NCBI RefSeq assembly: GCF_910592395.1
Contig: NC_088310.1
Span: 13,215,501-13,279,500, forward strand
Source: Lineus longissimus
Lineage: Eukaryota > Nemertea > Pilidiophora > Heteronemertea > Lineidae
Direction of reading: 5' to 3'
Length of the DNA stretch: 64,000 nucleotides
Below, in pieces: positions 11,100-19,285 of this stretch. Positions within the stretch are counted from its first letter, which is position 1; every line of letters starts with the position of its first letter. The translations under genes and the position numbers were made by a program. The notes beneath the pieces were generated by a model. It was not told where the DNA came from and made no database searches. It worked only from the letters and a program-made list of their open reading frames with translations.

Positions 11100-12231
11100 T
11101 GTAATAATCTTCCGCTCCTCTTCTTGTAATAAATGCCATAAAACGGCTCAAATACGGTGTCTCTCTTTTTTTATTTCGTGCGCTCTCCTTCCGCCTTTTT
11201 TTTCTCCAACCACGTACATACATTTTGCAACAATCCCCTGCCGTGACCGGCTTACTGGACTTTGCGCAATATTTCGCCAAAAAAGTATTCTACGCAACGG
11301 TCCCTAGGTGACTTTTCCTATTCATAATACACATCCTGTCTATCCTAGATCGTGGTTACATGGGGAGTAATCGTTGTAAAATTAGGCCAAACGCAAAGAC
11401 AGTTTACCCGGGTACCACTATGTTTACGATGCGAACAAGCCGTGTAAGTCATTATCAAGCATTTTTTTCATTGAACATTTGCGGGTACAGCGTCACAGGG
11501 AGCAGCATTGAACGGTAAACAGGTTCACATCATATTCAGACAACGGCTTGTAACGGCCATACAGGAAACGATTCGTATCAAAAACCGACGATCACAACTA
11601 TTCGCTTGCTGAAAGTATACATTACGCGCATACATTACATTCAGACAGTTGAGCTTCCAAGCTTTGAGAAATAACAGGTCATGTGCGAATTTGGCATGTA
11701 ATTTTGGTAATTTACGTGAGTACATTTTCAACCCCGAAAAGTGTGATGAAGTTATGCTTTTATTTAGTAAAATCGGTAGGCATGTCCAACAAGACATGTG
11801 TCTCAGCTGCCTGGGTGGGTGTGGGTCATCACTCAAAAGTCGTTCTCTGCAATGCAAGCACTGCGTGTGTGTTTGATTTGTGTATACAATGTACGTTACC
11901 CTCTCTACTTCAAATGAATGAACCTCATAAGGGTTTGATTAATTAATTGTTTGTCGTACCTTCTTCGATCGAGGTCCGAACAAATTTTCAGGCTAGAGTA
12001 CCGGGGTAAACCATAATGGTCGCTCCCCCATTTCGCTCGTTTCGTTTCGTTGCGCAAAGTCCAGTAAGCCGCCGTGACCGCCCGACGTCGCCCGAAGACG
12101 TCGGCTTCATCGACATACGTCACATGAGGAGGATGCGCCAAACCCGGTGATGACGTCACCCTGCGTAGCAACAGTTCGCAACAGTTAGCAACGGTGCCGT
12201 CAAGACCGAGATCACCACACCATCCCCTTCA
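11100..12231 (-). repeat. LTR of the inverted copy, interrupted by a DNA element
   Basis: On the minus strand it begins TGAAGGGGATGGTGTGG at 12231 and ends ATTATTACA at 11100. Without the 822-bp insertion and its duplicated 9 bp the LTR is about 301 bp, close to the 298 bp of the copy at 32867-33164. It includes the segment deleted from the left-hand copy. A T9-G13 homopolymer (11032-11053) lies just downstream of the primer-binding site. Confidence 0.82.
11249..12070. mobile_element. GGCTTACTGG-family DNA element with 9-bp target duplication
   Basis: Terminal inverted repeats of about 21 bp begin GGCTTACTGGACTTTGCGC at both ends. GCCGTGACC flanks both sides (11240-11248 and 12071-12079). 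Its removal restores the LTR. It has no transposase. Nine-base duplications with short inverted repeats fit Mutator-like elements, but the superfamily is an inference. Related ends occur at 59228 and 62879-63600. Confidence 0.82.
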
Positions 12232-12732
12232 AAAATTGGTCAGAGTTACTCTGACAATCAAATTCTTATGGAAACTAAACATGGCAGCGACCACATAGGC
12301 ACTCGGTGATATACTTAGTGATACTTAATATTCTATACAAAATGTAGTGATTCCTACGAAGATTATTTCAAACTAACGGTATCTGTAACCGCACCTCAAT
12401 CTATATACATCGCCTGTACACAATGAACACAATATCTATATCTATAATCCTAAATTACCACCTTACTAACTATTAAACTTACAGTGGTTTACATGACTAG
12501 AATCTACATAATACCATTGCTCAAATAAAAATTCACTTATCTCCTATTATTTACACAAAACTACTTGCAATTAACCCTCCCCAAACAGTACAATTATATA
12601 ATGACTGTAAAATTCAACATGAAGGAATATAATTGTTCAGCAAATTTATAATGACGTAACGAAATGGGCGCCAAAGAGTATCCAATGCGGTACTCCCCTC
12701 CCCTCCCTACAAATCGTCGGGAGAAGGGGTCT
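12232..12732 (-). mobile_element. 3' remnant of older minus-strand gypsy element
   Basis: Removing the Polinton and one copy of its CCGGCC target makes this stretch follow directly on the stop codon of the minus-strand ORF at 31649-32280. A polypurine tract (12693-12708, GGGAGGGGAGGGGAG on the minus strand) lies about 40 nt after that stop, where a retroelement 3' LTR should start. The remaining ~460 bp would be LTR, but I could not fix its ends. AT-rich, no ORF. Confidence 0.55.
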
Positions 12733-12738
12733 CCGGCC

Positions 12739-12930
12739 AGAATATATGTATTGTGGTGCTAGGAATATAGGTATTTTGAAGCTATTTTGACCAAAGACCA
12801 TACAGGTCTTTTGCCCCAAATAAGCCTACAACCCCAAAGAACCAATCCACCACAATACATATATTCTATCATTCATGAGATTCCCAGTGAAGCGTTGCAA
12901 TGAAATGGTCAATGAAATGGTGAGGGAATA
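12739..12930 (+). repeat. Polinton left terminal inverted repeat
   Basis: Matches the right repeat with very few differences; a 12-bp direct duplication (TCAATGAAATGG) makes it longer. It contains an inner palindrome: the first 20 bp (12739-12758) return inverted at 12848-12867, so the end can fold into a hairpin of about 129 nt. Confidence 0.95.
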
Positions 12931-13245
12931 CTAGAGCTCAATGGGTTAATGTAATCATGACTTACTGTATTCCAACAGAAAGTACACGTCAATAGCTTTC
13001 CAAGGATACATCATTGCAAATATCCGTTAAAAAATAGCAGAGAAATGCACCCTTGAAGTTCGCACATCTTGACAGTCCCAGCGTATTCCAATAAATGCTG
13101 TAGGCCTACACGACAGCTGTTACAGTGATTAATCATTGTTGCTTGAATCTATTGAAAATATTGTTGACAGAGTCTGCATGTACATGGTAACATATGTTAT
13201 CAAACAATACTCACGTCCCAAAGTATTACAACGGTCTATTGTTCG

Positions 13246-13350
13246 TTAATGCGTTTATCCGACAGAATTTAGAGAAATTATTTTAACGACGCAAAAATAA
13301 TTTTCAGCGCTGAAAATATTTTCGAAAATTCTGTCGGATAAACGCATTAA
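13246..13350. repeat. Left subterminal 25-bp-arm hairpin
   Basis: Arms 13246-13270 and 13326-13350 are perfectly complementary. The 55-nt loop contains a second palindrome, ATTTTCAGCGCTGAAAAT (13299-13316). The region lies between the left terminal repeat and the first gene and could be a cruciform-forming control or replication site; function is inferred only from position. Confidence 0.8.
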
Positions 13351-13378
13351 GACACAATAGGCCTTTTCATGTCTTTGA

Positions 13379-13477
13379 CAAGCAAAAATAATTAATGACT
13401 GCAACATCTGATATGGCCATTGTAATTTGCAAGCACAAATAATTAATGACTGCAACATCTGATATGGCCATTGTACA
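13379..13477. repeat. 51-bp direct repeat, two copies
   Basis: Two nearly identical units start with CAAGCA-AAATAATTAATG at 13379 and 13430 and share ACATCTGATATGGCCATTGT. They sit just upstream of the first plus-strand gene (13639) and may be an upstream control element. Confidence 0.85.
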
Positions 13478-13638
13478 ACTGAATATTACTATGGTTTAAA
13501 GGCAAATGTTATTCTGTCCATGGAGACATGATGTTAACGTCACACTTTCTCCATCTGGTGAGATTATTCCATTAAAATAAATGGCCTTTTTACTGTCTTC
13601 ATTAACCAAAATTCAAGGAAAAAATTCAAGTAAATTAA

Positions 13639-15030
13639 ATGTATTATCCAATAGCAAATCAACATAAAAGTAAATTCACCTATGACTTCTTTAATTTAGA
13701 AGTAACTGTTAATACTAATAACTTCTTCCGCCTACAAGAAACTAAGATAACACCTGGGTTTTTGAGCCTGAAAAATAAGAAAGACTGTCTGCGACTGGAA
13801 AAGAATCCATTATCGTTTTACCAGAACCAATTTAACATGGCTGTTTGGTTTGCTACAACAGGTTGTGGTATTTCAATAGACGATCACTTGAATCACAGTG
13901 ACCCATTGATAAGGTCAATTTACAGGTTTCATGTTTACTATCAAATATTGAAGATCATGGAGAATCTAGAGATACCAATTCCAGGTGAAAGTGATTTTAA
14001 TGAGACAAACAATAACATTAACCGTAGGAAACTAGGAGGGTTATTGAGTGAATTGGGTTTAAAAGACGAATATGATTTCTCGGTGTTTGAAAATAACGGT
14101 GGTTGGAGGTCATGGAGTGTACCGGATTACAACCCGAACATAACTGATCCCAGATATTACATCAATGATTCTAAAATCAATTTCTTCCTCATGCAAGTTC
14201 ATGAAAATAGAATGCCACCGATGTTCAGTAAAGACTGGGATGCTGGAATGGCTAATTTCAAATATCCAGATATTTTCATCAAGGATCATGTCAGGAGACA
14301 CAAGAATGTATTTGATGTAATTACACAAAATGAATGTCAAACCTATCAACAATTCATGATATTTAAATCAAATGGTTTCTCTAATCCTGGAATAGAGAGG
14401 TTGAATGACACAATAAGAACATATGTTTACTGTATTCTGGGTGCTCAGGCGTTGACCAGAACACCAATAATTGGAGTACCGGGTACAGAATTGGATGCAC
14501 AGAAGGAATTTAACAAACTATTAAAGGACTCGATTAATCAACATCCTGATATTCCCACTTCAATTCAAAGATACCAAAAAGCAGTGAGTGACACTCATAC
14601 AAGACTAGATTATGTAATAGCACCAGGATTGTATGTCATAGGATCAAATATGGTACTCGTTATTGGTAAGCTGGATAACTACAATAATAACATTTTAATA
14701 GCACCAAAAAATGCTAAACCCGGTAAGAATGACATTAACCACAAAAAGACCTTACCACCACCACTGATGGAAGGAAATAGTTCTAAGAAAATAAGAGTTA
14801 AGAGTAGTGTTGGTACTGTCAAGACGGACTTCGTCCTGAGAGCAAAGCTCGAGACCAGTCATAAACCAAAGAGTAATGTTGATACACCAAAAACAACTGA
14901 AACCTCAAAGAATACTCCTACTACTATTAAACTTGACACCAAAGTTGAGAAGGTGGATGATACTCATGAAACAATTAAATTCATGCTTTACTCAGCTGTT
15001 GGTACATTGATTGTTTTTATGGTTAGATAA
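13639..15030 (+). CDS. Conserved Polinton protein of unknown function, 463 aa
   Basis: Starts at an ATG within the context TTAAATG. The middle block (FNMAVWFATTGCGIS, then DPLIRSIYRFHVYYQI) and the C-terminal block (RLDYVIAPGLYVIGSNMVL) match a protein I recall as recurrent in animal Polintons, usually next to the capsid or coiled-coil genes. Its biochemical role is unknown to me. A low-complexity Lys/Thr-rich region follows, then one hydrophobic C-terminal segment (FMLYSAVGTLIVFMV), a likely membrane anchor. A double-hairpin repeat at 14826-14850 encodes part of the Lys/Thr-rich linker (TDFVLRAKLE). No frame damage is seen. It is first in a plus-strand run of five genes. Confidence 0.8.
   Translation: MYYPIANQHKSKFTYDFFNLEVTVNTNNFFRLQETKITPGFLSLKNKKDCLRLEKNPLSFYQNQFNMAVWFATTGCGISIDDHLNHSDPLIRSIYRFHVYYQILKIMENLEIPIPGESDFNETNNNINRRKLGGLLSELGLKDEYDFSVFENNGGWRSWSVPDYNPNITDPRYYINDSKINFFLMQVHENRMPPMFSKDWDAGMANFKYPDIFIKDHVRRHKNVFDVITQNECQTYQQFMIFKSNGFSNPGIERLNDTIRTYVYCILGAQALTRTPIIGVPGTELDAQKEFNKLLKDSINQHPDIPTSIQRYQKAVSDTHTRLDYVIAPGLYVIGSNMVLVIGKLDNYNNNILIAPKNAKPGKNDINHKKTLPPPLMEGNSSKKIRVKSSVGTVKTDFVLRAKLETSHKPKSNVDTPKTTETSKNTPTTIKLDTKVEKVDDTHETIKFMLYSAVGTLIVFMVR
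14826..14850 (+). repeat. Double-hairpin element
   Basis: GGAC-TTC-GTCC, linker TGA, GAGC-AAA-GCTC. Lies in frame inside the 463-aa gene. Confidence 0.85.
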
Positions 15031-15040
15031 ATAAGTAATT

Positions 15041-16640
15041 ATGGCTGAAGGAGGTGAAAATTATGAAATGGATGATTACGATTCACAATCATCATCATCA
15101 TCATCAGGAACTGATAAAGACTGGGATAAATGAAGAAAGTTTATCTTTTATCCAGAATTGGCAGGCACAACATACAACACAGGAGGTGAAGATATCCAAA
15201 TGGATGAGATAGATAATTATCGCATTAGTAATTTGAATGATCCTAATACAGTTGAAACCAATAGAACTTTTCAAGATGACGGCACAACATACAACACAGG
15301 AGGTGAAAATCTTACTACTGAAACTTCATTCAGTACACCAGAAAGAGTAAGAGGTATTGTCCCTGAATTGATGGAAAAGGAGTTAAGTTACGATACAATA
15401 GAGGATAAACTTGATACAGCATTGGGAGGATCAAACTGGAATTATGACAAGAAAAAATTGAGTAATCTTGCACCACACATTAGTTACAAAGGTAACAAAC
15501 TTTATTACGATCCGAAAACAAAGTATGAAGTTGATTTGATTAAAGATAAACTAGAAAACAAAAATTTATTTGACTATCCTAATAAGGATGAAACCATTAT
15601 TACCAAGTTAATTCCTTTAACTAAGGATAATGGAAGCTTCTATGCTGAAGGCACATTAAAGACTAAGTTTGGTACTAGATTTGCTGACATGATTAGAGGT
15701 ATGATTGCACCTGACCCACCAGTAAGTCAACCTACATTAGTAACCCCTGAAACACAGGCATTAATTAATGAGGTAAACAGTTCAAACAAACCAATAGATA
15801 AACTGATAGATTCTAATGATGATGAACTTAAAACACTGGGTTTTACTGAATATGCCTTGAGAGAACTTAGAGGGTTAAAACAGGCTGGTGATGATCTAGC
15901 TGCAGTAAAGAGGGATAAGGACATGCAAATAGAGGAATTAGAAAATAAAACTTCGTAATTTAACAAGAGACTATGTAAAGTCTGTAGAAGAAGATACTAA
16001 AGATAAAGTGGAGTTGAAAAAGCAAATAGATGAACTAAATGACAAATTGCATGAGGAACAGTCAAAGGTATGGAGGTTAGACAATGACAGGGAGTCACAA
16101 ACTAGAAGAATTAAACGTTTAATTGTTGATGTTCTAAAGAAACCAGATTCAACTATTCTTCTGAAGGACAGAATAAAGTTACTTTTTAAGACATATGGTG
16201 TAACCATTAGCGCCATAATAACAGCTGTTGTAATGACATTTACAACTCTAGGTCTTAGTATCAGTAGTGCTTTAAGTGGTGCCACTAAATCTGTAAAACC
16301 AACTCCAGGACCAGGACCATCTCCAGGACCAGACCCAACTCCAGGACCTACACCAGAACCAGGACCAAAACCATCAATACCAGATAAAGTAAAAGAAGGT
16401 CTCAATAAGTTTGCTGAATGGCTAAAAGAACTAGCCAAGAAATCAGCTGCGGCTTTACCGGGAATCATCGGTTCTATCGTATCATTTCTCCTGAAAACAA
16501 TTGGTGCAGTTGTTGGCTTTCTAGCTGAACATCTGATCATAGCAGTTATTGCTATTGTTAGTTCCATAATTTATGGTTTAATTGGGGGTGTTAAAGCCTT
16601 AAAATCACGTAAAACAGTAAAATCACGTAAAAGGTCTTAG
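15041..16640 (+). pseudogene. Polinton coiled-coil/membrane protein, broken by stop and frameshift
   Basis: The first ATG (15041, MAEGGENYEMDDYD) opens a frame that meets TGA at 15131-15133 and then stays open to 15958. A +1 slip at the A-run near 15946-15950 moves the frame, which continues to 16640. Read together these parts form one protein of ~530 residues: acidic N-terminus with TTYNTGGE repeats; a conserved block GSFYAEGTLKTKFGTRFAD; a coiled coil spanning the break; a proline-rich stretch with PGPGP and PTPGP repeats; and hydrophobic C-terminal helices (GIIGSIVSFLLKTIGAVVGFL). The overall plan matches a coiled-coil/transmembrane protein I recall from other Polintons. Role unknown; virion-associated is a guess. 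The remaining fragments may still be expressed separately. Confidence 0.75.
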
Positions 16641-16687
16641 GTGACCTTCTATCAAAACAATGTTTAAAAAATAATTATTATGTAAAT

Positions 16688-17827
16688 ATGAATAAATACA
16701 TCTCATTAAAAGACTATTATTCTAGTGAGTGGAACAATGAGAATCTTAAAGGATACATTCGTCCTAGGGTTATGGATCGAGCAGAGCTCTCAGGACGAAG
16801 TCCGACTAGGACAAAGTCCAGAGAGCAAAGCTCGACTCGAGCAGAGCTCTCAGGACGAAGTCTGACTGAGACAGGCAAAGTAGTCCTGCCAAGAATGAAA
16901 GAATATGACGTCAGTACCAACACTAATGCTCAATTCTGCCGTAATTGTAAAAGGTGGACCCTTTTTGAGTATCAAAAAAACTTGAATTCAGCAAGGTACG
17001 CAGCTAAAACTGTGAAGTATCAATTCTGCACCAATTGCAATTCGACTACTTACGATGATGATTTTAAAACTCTTGAGATCAATATTGACAACAAGACACG
17101 TTACTTTGACAGTATTCTAAGGAAACTTGGATGGAGGCGGCTGTCCGAATCGGCAGTTAAGTATTTAAAGGACTTTGTGGAAGGGTATTTACAGTGCTAC
17201 TTTTCAAGTCACAGAAAATGTCTTAGTAAGCAGAGATATGAAAGTACTCTTCAGTCAGCCCTAAAAATGGGTATTAACACTCTCCCCTCTAAGTTATGTA
17301 ACCAAGGGTTACATGGTGAAGCCATGCTTTTTAAATTTCACTGTGGGGAATATGATTGGTTTCTTGCCATTGAATTTATTAACAGGGCAATTGGTAAACC
17401 GCAATTAACCGATGAGAATATCACTGACCTTAGACTAGTGTACTATGCTTTCCTTAGATTTCTGCATTACTGTGGTGTCAAGGTCACCATTAACTACAAG
17501 GTATTTTTACACCAAGCCTTTAAAACGCTGAAAATTGATTATGTAATATTTACACCTTTTTTAACCAACAAGGAGCGAGTAAATAATTTGGAGAGATTAT
17601 GGTATGATTTCACTCAAAGTATTTTCTTCCAGAATTACAAGGTTGAGAAGGAATATGACCAGGATATTGACAAGCAGTTTGACGTTTTATTGGGTGCTAG
17701 TGCAGGTCGAGACATTAACTGCATCAGTAGTATTAAGTTTACACCAGCCGGACTTCGTCCTGAGAGCATAGCTCGAGCCGGACTTCGTCCTGAGAGCATA
17801 GCTCGAGCTAGTGTTAAGATGCAATAA
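16688..17827 (+). CDS. Uncharacterised 379-aa protein with zinc-ribbon motif
   Basis: I do not recognise a family. After ~75 residues, about 30 of them encoded by three double-hairpin repeats in series (16779-16863, residues like AELSGRSPTR), come two CXXC pairs (CRNC and CTNC, about 25 residues apart), a probable zinc ribbon. The rest is a helical, aromatic-rich domain with KLGWRRLSESAVKYLKDF and HGEAMLFKFHCGEYDWFL. The C-terminus again consists of double-hairpin repeats (17750-17804), encoding two 10-residue units of AGLRPESIAR. The core is therefore bracketed by repeat-derived peptide. It is intact and 48 bp after the preceding gene. Confidence 0.65.
   Translation: MNKYISLKDYYSSEWNNENLKGYIRPRVMDRAELSGRSPTRTKSREQSSTRAELSGRSLTETGKVVLPRMKEYDVSTNTNAQFCRNCKRWTLFEYQKNLNSARYAAKTVKYQFCTNCNSTTYDDDFKTLEINIDNKTRYFDSILRKLGWRRLSESAVKYLKDFVEGYLQCYFSSHRKCLSKQRYESTLQSALKMGINTLPSKLCNQGLHGEAMLFKFHCGEYDWFLAIEFINRAIGKPQLTDENITDLRLVYYAFLRFLHYCGVKVTINYKVFLHQAFKTLKIDYVIFTPFLTNKERVNNLERLWYDFTQSIFFQNYKVEKEYDQDIDKQFDVLLGASAGRDINCISSIKFTPAGLRPESIARAGLRPESIARASVKMQ
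16779..16863 (+). repeat. Three double-hairpin elements in series
   Basis: Units at 16779-16803, 16809-16833 and 16839-16863 in alternating orientation, separated by GACTA and GACTC. The 30-nt step keeps the reading frame. The last base of the third unit is changed. Confidence 0.9.
17750..17804 (+). repeat. Two double-hairpin elements, direct
   Basis: Units at 17750-17774 and 17780-17804, identical, 30-nt period, ending the 379-aa gene. Confidence 0.9.
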
Positions 17828-17878
17828 AGTTGTGAAAACAGCATTTTGCACTTAACAGTCATTTTTCCATAATTTTAA

Positions 17879-18700
17879 ATGAATAATCAGCAAATGAATA
17901 GTCAGACATCTGCAGTGATTGAACAACAGATGAAACAGATTGGTGTTATGAGTCCTGAGAGCTTAGTTCGAGTTGGGGCTTCTAACCAACAGAACACTGG
18001 TAGTTACCAACAAAACAGAACTAACTTTCAACAGAACTGCTCTACAAATCAACAAGTTTCAAACAAGCAGTTGAATAGTTCAAATTTTGTTACTCCCAGT
18101 CAGGGAATAGTTAATCCCAGTCAAGGAATAGTCAATTCTAGTTGCCAACTAGGATCAACCAGCAATCAACAAAATTTGAACTATTTGACTGATAGTGGTC
18201 TTAAAGCCAAACAAGACTTAGAGATTCTAGTTGCAACTGGCAAAAGCAAGGATTTCCTTAATAAACAAATAACTTTTAATGACTTAGATAATATGACTGA
18301 AAAAGAAATCTTAAAACACCATAGAATGTATGAAACAAAGATGGCTGCCAGACTTAATGATTCTTTGGGTAAGACAGTAATTAAAGCTTACACTAAATTA
18401 TCAAGGTGGTTATTACCAATAGATGATGAAGATGATCTTTATCATGATCTTAGAAATGATTATTTGATAACTAACGAGTTGGATAAATGGCTTGGATGGT
18501 TGAGTTTGAGAATGGGTCCATTAACTGCACTTGCTTCAACAACACTTATTACTTTAGGTCATTGTCATGAGGAATCATCTATGAATACATCGAGTATGAC
18601 TGCATCAAATATGAATACACCAAATATGACTGTCTCTGAATGTGACAAACCAATAGATGAAAGTCTAGATATCACAGGTAGTGATGATAAAGAAGACTAA
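17879..18700 (+). CDS. Conserved Polinton protein with Gln/Asn-rich N-terminus, 273 aa
   Basis: Starts at TTAAATG. The first ~105 residues are rich in Gln, Asn and Ser (for example NNQQMNSQT and TPSQGIVNPSQGIVN), prion-like in composition. The remainder holds a conserved block (NDLDNMTEKEILKHHRMYETKMAARLNDSLGKTVI and LSRWLLPI, positions ~140-190) and GPLTALASTTLITLGHC near the C-terminus. This arrangement matches a protein I recall in other Polintons; function unknown. A half double-hairpin (17952-17969) encodes MSPESLVRVG. The acidic, Met/Thr-rich tail is poorly conserved in character. Intact. Confidence 0.7.
   Translation: MNNQQMNSQTSAVIEQQMKQIGVMSPESLVRVGASNQQNTGSYQQNRTNFQQNCSTNQQVSNKQLNSSNFVTPSQGIVNPSQGIVNSSCQLGSTSNQQNLNYLTDSGLKAKQDLEILVATGKSKDFLNKQITFNDLDNMTEKEILKHHRMYETKMAARLNDSLGKTVIKAYTKLSRWLLPIDDEDDLYHDLRNDYLITNELDKWLGWLSLRMGPLTALASTTLITLGHCHEESSMNTSSMTASNMNTPNMTVSECDKPIDESLDITGSDDKED
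17952..17969 (+). repeat. Partial double-hairpin element
   Basis: GTCC, TGA, then GAGC-TTA-GTTC, the second stem using one G-T pair. Inside the 273-aa gene. Confidence 0.6.
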
Positions 18701-18716
18701 ATTAACCTGGTTATGA

Positions 18717-18727
18717 GAACATAGTTC
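18717..18727 (+). repeat. Half double-hairpin element
   Basis: GAAC-ATA-GTTC preceded by TGA, in the 48-bp gap before the next gene. Confidence 0.6.
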
Positions 18728-18748
18728 GAATTAATTTGAGCAAGATAA

Positions 18749-19285
18749 ATGGAACTTGAAACTGTAACTGATACTACTCGAGCTATGCTCTCAGGACAAA
18801 GTCCGACTAGGACTACGTCCAGAGAACAAAGTTCGACTAAAGTTTCAGTGTCTAAGAAACCTCGATCAGAGAAACAATTAGCATGGTCTAGAGAACTGGG
18901 TAGAAGATCTAAGGAATTTAAGAGGATAAAAAACGATAAGACGACATTTAAAGTACAGGACTCCTCACCAAAAAACAGAGTTGTGGAAAAGGAGGAAGAA
19001 GAAGTAGAGGAAGAAGAACCACAATCTCAAAATACTGATGTATCACTGCGTGAATCTAGTAGTAATACTTATGTCTATGTACTAGGTTTAGGTGCCGTTA
19101 TTTTAGCAGCATTCATTATGTTTAAGAAACTTCCTAAAAAAGTAAGTAAAGAGCAGCGATCAGGCTTGAATCGAACTTTGTTCTCTGGACAAAGTCCGAA
19201 TGAAGCAGTCATGAAGGGATCAATTAACCCTCTTGTTAAACCTGTAGTTAAAGAGAAGAAATGTACTATTCCTTTAATGGAATGA
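18749..19285 (+). CDS. Small Polinton membrane protein, 178 aa
   Basis: Starts at TAAATG. A basic segment (SEKQLAWSRELGRRSKEFKRIK) resembles one seen in small Polinton membrane proteins; then an acidic run (KEEEEVEEEEP), one transmembrane helix (YVYVLGLGAVILAAFIMF) and a basic tail. The N-terminus (RAMLSGQSPTRTTSREQS) is encoded by two double-hairpin elements and the tail contains another. The 3' end overlaps by 20 bp the convergent gene ending at 19266. Function unknown; a membrane or virion role is inferred only from the helix. Confidence 0.65.
   Translation: MELETVTDTTRAMLSGQSPTRTTSREQSSTKVSVSKKPRSEKQLAWSRELGRRSKEFKRIKNDKTTFKVQDSSPKNRVVEKEEEEVEEEEPQSQNTDVSLRESSSNTYVYVLGLGAVILAAFIMFKKLPKKVSKEQRSGLNRTLFSGQSPNEAVMKGSINPLVKPVVKEKKCTIPLME
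18780..18834 (+). repeat. Two double-hairpin elements, inverted pair
   Basis: 18780-18804 and 18810-18834, separated by GACTA. The second unit has GAAC-AAA-GTTC in place of GAGC-n3-GCTC, a compensated stem change. Confidence 0.9.
19173..19197 (+). repeat. Double-hairpin element
   Basis: GAAC-TTT-GTTC, TCT, GGAC-AAA-GTCC, in frame near the end of the 178-aa gene. Confidence 0.85.
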
